This document shows positions 58,473 through 64,000 of a stretch of DNA of 64,000 bases, in pieces. The stretch comes from Flammeovirgaceae bacterium UBA976 (GTDB lineage: Bacteria > Bacteroidota > Bacteroidia > Cytophagales > Cyclobacteriaceae): contig DBBU01000041.1 in assembly GCA_002292365.1 (NCBI GenBank), forward strand, positions 1 to 64,000. Reading direction: 5' to 3'. Below the pieces are notes generated by a model. That model was not told the DNA's origin. It saw only the letters and a program-made list of their open reading frames with translations, and ran no database searches. The number at the start of each line of letters is the position of its first letter. Positions within the stretch are counted from its first letter, which is position 1. The position numbers and the translations under genes were made by a program.

Positions 58473-59311
58473 AGGCGCATCAAGAAGAATTTACTGTTGA
58501 GAAGATGTGTGATTGTTTCAAGGTTAGCCTCAATGCATTTTATGACTGGAAGTCGGGTAAATCGACAAAACGTATCCAAAGGGAAAAAGTATTATCTGAG
58601 AAAATAAAGTCTATTTGGGAGGACAGCAGCTACACATACGGAAGTCCCAGGGTTTGGGAAGAACTTCAAAAAGCAGAAGGTAAAGTTTCTAGGTCTTTGA
58701 TTGCACGAGTAATGCGTAAATATGGGTTTCGCTCGGTCCATAAGAAGAAATTCAAAGTGACAACCGATTCTAGGCATTCGTATCCGGTATCTGAAAATGT
58801 GTTAAATCGCAATTTTACAGCTGAAAGAGTATCACAAAAATGGGTTTCTGACTTGACATACATTCAAACGAAAGAAGGTTGACTTTATTTAACAGTCATT
58901 ATTGATTTGTTTGATAGAAAAGTCGTTGGTTGGTCATTTAGTAGTGCAATGACGGCGCAAGAAACCGTTATTCCAGCGTGGAGGATGGCGTGTCGGAATC
59001 GCCCGATTCAAAAGGATTTAATATTCCATTTTGACAGAGGAGTTCAATATGCATGTAAAGCCTTTAGAAATCTGCTTAAAAGCAATTTAATCACTCAAAG
59101 CATGTCTAGAAAAGGAAACTGTTGGGACAATGCTGTTGCTGAAAGCTTTTTTAAAACACTAAAGGTGGAAAGAGTTTACCAAATGACTTATGCATCTCGA
59201 AATGAAGCTAAAATGGATCTTTTCCGATACATCGAAGGTTGGTATAACACACGACGAATCCATAGTGCAAACAAAAATCGATTTGGCAGGTCCATGGTAT
59301 CGAAAAATTAA
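58424..59311 (+). pseudogene. IS3-family orfB (DDE transposase), interrupted by a nonsense codon
   Basis: Frame entered after the A AAA AAG slip; reads LERQEKYAFIKAHQEEF then MCDCFKVSLNAFYDWKSG. An in-frame TGA at 58880-58882 lies where this family usually has Trp (EGxLYLTV), so a TGG to TGA change is likely. After it the frame resumes intact. The rve-type catalytic residues are visible: D in WVSDLTYI, D in HFDRGVQY, E in WDNAVAESFFKTLK. Ends at TAA 59309-59311. Transposase activity is probably lost. Confidence 0.85.
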
Positions 59312-59434
59312 ATTACATTAGCAAAGTAGCTTAACTGACTCTCCGGAAATCGTAGGCAAGTCCAGTCTGCCTCTCTTGAAATTAATAAATCTCTAAGTGA
59401 ATTAATTTAAATACTAAATCTATAGTTAAAATAT

Positions 59435-59442
59435 TATTTTTG
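59435..59442 (+). promoter_or_regulatory. Candidate -7 box of the HTCS gene
   Basis: TATTTTTG matches TAnnTTTG. Its position just before an in-frame ATG at 59445 argues that translation starts later, at 59556. It lies 71 bases outside the IS end, so the IS did not separate it from the gene. Confidence 0.35.
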
Positions 59443-59555
59443 AAATGACTCCATTTTATACTTCGCGTAAATTCTTAAATATAATAATTTCAAAAAAATT
59501 AAATAATTTATTGGTGATTTTTAGAATAAAAAAAAAAATCAATAAAAAATTTAAA

Positions 59556-62500
59556 ATGCCTCAATTTAGGATTCTATTCATAAATATTTTATTTATCCCA
59601 GTATACCTAAATTCACTTTCAGCTCAACAATATAATATAGAATTTAAGCACATAGGACAGCAAAAAGGTCTGTCAAACGATCATATCACTGATATTCTCC
59701 AAGATGATTTGGGATATATGTGGATTGCTACTAAAAGAGGTCTCAATCGATACGATGGAAATCAAATGCTCAACTTCCGGAGTGAACCAATCTCTTCTAC
59801 TAGCATCGTTGACCTTGAAAGAAATAAATACGGTGGAATTTGGATACTCACCAAAAAAGACTTGACCCTTTATCATGAAGGCACATTCGAAACCAAAATC
59901 TCATTCAATGATACAAATATTAGTATTGATCATATGAAAATTATTGGTGATGAAAATTGGTTTTTTACTAATAAAGGAGTCTACACTTATGCTCGCAAAA
60001 AAGGTGTATTTAACAAAATACAAATTGTTCCAAACACTAATTTTAAATATTCCTTCATCAATAATACTGGCATTAGCACTGCCCTTTTAGATCCTGAAAA
60101 AAACCAGCTTTGGATATGTACTGCCAATAAAGGTGTCTACACAAAGAAGTCAGGAAAACCCTTGAAACCTTATTTGCTTGAACCCAATGAAAGTCAGAGC
60201 ATAAATAACATAATAGTGAAAAAAATCCTTAGAGACAACCAAGGAAATATGTGGTTTGCGAGTACAAGAGGTTTGTATTACAAAAATAAAAATGAAATAT
60301 CACCTAAAAAAATCAAACTAGAAAACAACGAAATTCGAGATATAACAATAGATTATGAAGGTAATATTTGGTGTTCTATTTCAGATTTGGGTATTATTTT
60401 ACTCAGTAGCAATGGCAAAATAATTGAGCAATTCGACGCTGAAAATAATCAACATAAAACAGGTTTATCTTCAGGTTTCATTAATAAAATTACATTTGAT
60501 GACCATAATAATTTATGGCTCGGCCATGAGGAAACCGGAATAGACTTTTTAGCAACAAGATTCAGTAAAAAAATTGCTTATTACAAAAACTTAACGAATG
60601 AAGTAGGCTATATGACTACAAAAGTTAAAAGAATTCTGCCTTTGGAAAATAAAAAAATCCTCATTGCCTATGAATCCTTCAATAATCCCAATATTTCAGG
60701 TTTAAACGTAATTTCAACAGGTGAAGGGAATTTCTTTTCACAACCTAAAAAGATACAAAAAATAATTCTTGAACAAGATGATCTTGATATTACCGAACTC
60801 ATAGCAATTGAAAATAAAATCTCAGTAACCACCTATGAGTATATCTACACTTTTAATGATGCCCTCCTCAACTCAACTAAACCTATTATTAATATTAATC
60901 CAGTGTCAGCTAAATTTAATGAATTTGTGAATTTTAATTATAACAGTGAAAATAACTATTGGTTATTAGGTAATAATCTTCGCACTTATGACATCTTAAA
61001 ACAGCAAGAAAAAATTTATATTAAAGATTTGAATCTAGATAGATTTTTTATCGATGATGAGGGTTTAATGTGGGGCGCAGCATCTAATAATGGTCTGATA
61101 ATAATCGATATTAACAAAAAAGAAAAAATCCAAGAATATATTAGTGATCCGCTCAACGAAACAAGTATCAGTAATAATAATATCAATTGTATTTATAAGG
61201 ATAGTAATGGAAGTATTTGGATTGGAACTGATTTTGGATTAAATAAAATTAAAAACTTACCCGATAAATATAATCAACATGACACTTTCGATATTAAAAA
61301 TGGATTAAAGAACTTAAAATTTGAAAGATATAAGCTAAAGAATGGTCTCTCTGGCAACTCAATTAAAAGCATTGTAGAAGACAATCACAAAAGATTATGG
61401 CTAGCTACAGATGAGGGCATATCCATGATTAATTTGACTACCAATAATATATTCAAATTAGGAACTGAAGAAGGCATTCAGAATGGGGCTTTCATTATAA
61501 ATTCATTTGCACAATCAAATGATGGTACTTTATATTTTGGAGGTGAAAAAGGATTAAATTTTTTTCATCCTGATAGCATACACTTTAACAAAAAAATAAT
61601 CCCAATTTTCATAAATGGATTAAAAGTAATGAATAAAAAGATTGAAACGGGTCTTAAATACGGAGATAGAATAATTCTAAAGAAGGATATTGAGTATACA
61701 TCAAAAATTATGTTGAGCTATCAAGAAGAATTAATCGACTTTAATTTTATTGGTGTTGATTTTGAAAAATCAAGTGATCTCGAATATTATTATAAGCTAG
61801 AAGGATACGATAACGATTGGATACAAACCAAAAATACTCAAAGCGCAACGTACACTAAAGTTCCTCCAGGTAAATATACATTTAAAGTAAAAGCTTTCAC
61901 AGCTGATAATTATTGGACCAATGAAGCTGAGCTTCAAATTGTCATTGATTCCCCTTTTTGGACTAGTTGGTGGTTTCTTTTGATCATTTTACAGATTCCC
62001 ATTTGGTTAACTGTTCTTTATGTGAAATTAAGGCTAAGTAGTATCAAAAAACAAAAAACAAAACTTGAGCAAATTGTAAATGATCGAACCCAAGATTTAG
62101 AGAAAGCAAACTTTGGCCTTCAAAAGCAAAAAGGTGAAATTCAAAGTCAAAGAGATCAATTACAACAACTAAATTCGAAAATTAAGCAATCTAATGAGTT
62201 GAAATTGAAATTTTTCACTAATATTTCTCACGAATTAAAAACTCCTTTAACACTCATTCTAGCACCTATTGAACAACTTATCAAATCACAAGAACTCACT
62301 CCTCAAATTCAAAAAACTCATGCCTTAATTTATGAAAATGGCCACAGACTGAATCAATTGATTAATCAACTCCTGCAATTTAGAAAAATAGAAACTGGCA
62401 ATTTAGAACTAAGAGCGCGAGAAGGCGATATTATTGGATCTATTGTAAATCTATCAGACCATTTTCTTGAATATGCGAAGGCTACTAACATTAATTATCA

Positions 62501-63797
62501 ACTGATGTGCAGCCATGACCCCATCATAACTTGGTATGATGAAGATAAGCTTTATAAAATTATCAGTAATTTGCTTTCTAATGCCTTTAAATACACACCA
62601 AATGGTGGAGATGTGCTATTAAATGTATTTTGCGTGTCGGATCAAGCGCATGAAAAATACATCAAAATTGAGGTCTCAGATACAGGTATCGGAGTAGAAA
62701 AATCCCAATTAATCAATATTTTCGACCGTTTCTACCAGAGTAATGATATCAATTATGAAGCTGAAGGCACAGGTATTGGTTTATCTTTGACACAATCTTT
62801 AGTGAAACTACACAAAGGTAAAATTGAAGTTGAAAGCGAATTGGGAAAAGGTAGTAAATTCATAGTAACTATTCCTTTAGGTGAATCATATCTTGAGCAG
62901 CATGAAAAACATCATTCAGCGGATAAAGCCTTAAATTATTTAAGAGAAAAAAGTAAAATATCCTCCTTAAAATATCGAAAATACGAACTAAAAACAACCC
63001 AATTCAATATAGAAAAACATACTATCCTAATAGTAGAGGATAACTTTGACTTGTGTGAGCTCATGTATAGTCTATTGAAAGAAAATTATAATATTGAAAT
63101 AGCTAATAACGGAAAAGAAGGTTTAGAAATTCTTAAAAATAATGAATCAATAGACCTTATTATCTCTGATATCATGATGCCAATAATGGATGGTATCTCC
63201 TTTTGTAAAATGGTGAAATCTAATATAAATACCTCACATCTACCAGTCCTACTCCTTACAGCAAAATATGGAGAGGAATCTGAGATAGAAGGCTTAAAAT
63301 CCGGTGCTGATGATTACATAACCAAGCCATTCAATGAAAAAATATTAAACTTTAAAATAGTGAATACCCTGGCCTATCGAGATAGTCTCAGGAATCAATA
63401 TCAGCAAAAAATTTCCATTGAGCCATCGGAAATAACCACAACCTCACGTGATCAAGAGTTTATAGATAAGGCCATCAAAGTAGTAGAAGAAAACATGTCT
63501 AATGATAAATTTAATATTAAAGAATTTTCCTCCGAATTAGCCATGAGCCCCAGTACCTTATTGCGAAAAATAAAAGCAATCACTGGTGAGCCCAGCGATG
63601 GATTTATTAGAAAAATTAGACTTAAGCGTGCTGCACAGCTTCTCCAGAAAAGCCAATTATTAATCACAGAGATATGCTATAGCATTGGCTTTTCAAGTCA
63701 AAAACATTTTAGCACTGCATTTAAAAAGCAATTTGACTTATCGCCATCCGAATACAAAAAGAAATACAGTGAGCATAAAGATTCAAAAATATTATAA
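59556..63797 (+). CDS. Hybrid two-component system sensor/regulator (HTCS)
   Basis: 1413 residues from the ATG at 59556, which starts a good signal peptide (MPQFRILFINILFIPVYLNSLSAQ); an upstream ATG at 59445 would add 37 basic residues. The periplasmic part (about 25-715) holds two-component propeller repeats (GLSNDHITDILQDDLGYMWIAT, NNINCIYKDSNGSIWIGT), then a Y_Y_Y domain (about 725-800). One membrane segment is at about 803-822. Then HisKA with His892 (FFTNISHELKTPLT), ATPase (NLLSNAFKYTPNGG, GTGIGLSL), receiver with Asp1205 (SDIMMPIMDG) and AraC-type HTH (about 1310-1410). It probably senses an oligosaccharide and activates the divergent block. Confidence 0.95.
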   Translation: MPQFRILFINILFIPVYLNSLSAQQYNIEFKHIGQQKGLSNDHITDILQDDLGYMWIATKRGLNRYDGNQMLNFRSEPISSTSIVDLERNKYGGIWILTKKDLTLYHEGTFETKISFNDTNISIDHMKIIGDENWFFTNKGVYTYARKKGVFNKIQIVPNTNFKYSFINNTGISTALLDPEKNQLWICTANKGVYTKKSGKPLKPYLLEPNESQSINNIIVKKILRDNQGNMWFASTRGLYYKNKNEISPKKIKLENNEIRDITIDYEGNIWCSISDLGIILLSSNGKIIEQFDAENNQHKTGLSSGFINKITFDDHNNLWLGHEETGIDFLATRFSKKIAYYKNLTNEVGYMTTKVKRILPLENKKILIAYESFNNPNISGLNVISTGEGNFFSQPKKIQKIILEQDDLDITELIAIENKISVTTYEYIYTFNDALLNSTKPIININPVSAKFNEFVNFNYNSENNYWLLGNNLRTYDILKQQEKIYIKDLNLDRFFIDDEGLMWGAASNNGLIIIDINKKEKIQEYISDPLNETSISNNNINCIYKDSNGSIWIGTDFGLNKIKNLPDKYNQHDTFDIKNGLKNLKFERYKLKNGLSGNSIKSIVEDNHKRLWLATDEGISMINLTTNNIFKLGTEEGIQNGAFIINSFAQSNDGTLYFGGEKGLNFFHPDSIHFNKKIIPIFINGLKVMNKKIETGLKYGDRIILKKDIEYTSKIMLSYQEELIDFNFIGVDFEKSSDLEYYYKLEGYDNDWIQTKNTQSATYTKVPPGKYTFKVKAFTADNYWTNEAELQIVIDSPFWTSWWFLLIILQIPIWLTVLYVKLRLSSIKKQKTKLEQIVNDRTQDLEKANFGLQKQKGEIQSQRDQLQQLNSKIKQSNELKLKFFTNISHELKTPLTLILAPIEQLIKSQELTPQIQKTHALIYENGHRLNQLINQLLQFRKIETGNLELRAREGDIIGSIVNLSDHFLEYAKATNINYQLMCSHDPIITWYDEDKLYKIISNLLSNAFKYTPNGGDVLLNVFCVSDQAHEKYIKIEVSDTGIGVEKSQLINIFDRFYQSNDINYEAEGTGIGLSLTQSLVKLHKGKIEVESELGKGSKFIVTIPLGESYLEQHEKHHSADKALNYLREKSKISSLKYRKYELKTTQFNIEKHTILIVEDNFDLCELMYSLLKENYNIEIANNGKEGLEILKNNESIDLIISDIMMPIMDGISFCKMVKSNINTSHLPVLLLTAKYGEESEIEGLKSGADDYITKPFNEKILNFKIVNTLAYRDSLRNQYQQKISIEPSEITTTSRDQEFIDKAIKVVEENMSNDKFNIKEFSSELAMSPSTLLRKIKAITGEPSDGFIRKIRLKRAAQLLQKSQLLITEICYSIGFSSQKHFSTAFKKQFDLSPSEYKKKYSEHKDSKIL

Positions 63798-63893
63798 TCG
63801 AGACTACTTTTAAACCCAGCACCCAAAATTTCAAGATCATCGACGTTAAAAATACAAGCAAATAATATGCTTTTAATTGAATTATTCAGACTC

Positions 63894-63951
63894 TTCTCGT
63901 TACGAGAAAAATTATTTAAATGTATACCGTCAGCAAAATCTGAACGTATAC
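63894..63951. promoter_or_regulatory. Two inverted repeats after the HTCS gene, one sharing 18 bp with the susC upstream region
   Basis: TTCTCGT-T-ACGAGAA (63894-63908) is a perfect 7-base inverted repeat. GTATACCGTCAG-N6-CTGAACGTATAC (63922-63951) has 10 of 12 matching arm positions. Bases 63921-63938 are the exact reverse complement of 45506-45523. No gene is evident from 63798 to the window end. An operator or terminator for an unseen neighbour is possible. Confidence 0.4.
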
Positions 63952-64000
63952 CCGGTTGAATCCACTGATACGCACCAACAGAGTACTTGTACTTTTTCTT

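Larger units (their letters stand above)
58108..59364 (+). mobile_element. Decayed IS3-family insertion sequence (1257 bp)
   Basis: Imperfect terminal inverted repeats: 58108-58143 and 59328-59364 share TGGA, CCGGAG and AGTTAAGCT, with outer ends TG...CA. The flanks carry a 3-bp duplication GTC (58105-58107 and 59365-59367). It contains IS3-type orfA and orfB; both have disabling lesions. It lies between the HTCS gene and the carbohydrate block. Confidence 0.85.

Noticed and set aside
58880..58882. TGA in orfB as a selenocysteine or recoded Trp codon
   Set aside because: No recoding signal is evident, and orfA is independently broken, so decay is simpler.
59445..59555. Upstream ATG giving a longer HTCS
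   Set aside because: The extra 37 residues are basic and low-complexity, precede a proper signal peptide, and the ATG sits directly behind a likely -7 box.
63894..63908. TTCTCGTTACGAGAA as an HTCS terminator
   Set aside because: The stem would be only five pairs around a five-base loop and is not followed by a T run on the plus strand.

Overview
The window looks like a chromosomal segment of a heterotrophic, probably marine or polysaccharide-degrading Bacteroidota (Cytophagales/Flammeovirga-like). The evidence is a SusC/SusD pair, a hybrid two-component regulator (HTCS), a type IX secretion tail, Bacteroidota-type TAnnTTTG promoter boxes, eukaryote-like type II glutamine synthetase and AT-rich intergenic DNA. 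There are no rRNA or tRNA genes, no CRISPR array and no prophage.

Layout. Bases 1-16000 are mostly housekeeping: the 3' end of a class III aminotransferase, a nitrogen-assimilation cluster on the minus strand (amt, porin-like barrel, glnII), an acyl-CoA dehydrogenase, a MORN-repeat secreted protein with a CoA-binding protein, gyrB, an M1 peptidase, a DUF1573 protein, trpS and a phosphohexomutase. From 16319 to 57888 every gene lies on the minus strand and forms one carbohydrate-utilisation region of about 41 kb. Its proximal part (57888 down to 28869) encodes cell-surface and periplasmic proteins: SusC/SusD, one GH2 enzyme, a secreted CotH-kinase protein, an alpha/beta hydrolase, a secreted mutarotase of the RhaM family, an RbsD-type pyranase, a secreted ADP-ribosylglycohydrolase-fold lipoprotein, a propeller protein, and five large paralogues that share an unrecognised ~400-residue C-terminal module. 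A tandem-repeat surface lipoprotein follows. The distal part (26875 down to 16319) is cytoplasmic catabolism: two SSS sugar symporters, the complete L-arabinose route araA/araB/araD, and a polyol dehydrogenase - fructokinase-like kinase - aldo/keto reductase cassette. A decayed IS3-family element (58108-59364, with 3-bp target duplication) separates this region from a divergent HTCS sensor/regulator (59556-63797), the likely controller.

How it may work together. Large oligosaccharides would be captured by SusD and imported by SusC. They would be trimmed by GH2 and by the uncharacterised paralogues; freed sugars are anomerised by the RhaM-like and RbsD-like proteins, imported by SSS symporters and catabolised. 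L-arabinose is the only monosaccharide whose full route is visible, so an arabinose-containing glycan (for example an arabinogalactan or a rhamnose-bearing pectin or algal polymer) is the best guess.

The most interesting feature is the five-member family, called here the 'WNHWP module' after its conserved motif. It is amplified in a locus that otherwise has only one classical glycoside hydrolase. This makes it a strong candidate for an undescribed carbohydrate-active or carbohydrate-binding family. The assignment is inference from sequence and context only.
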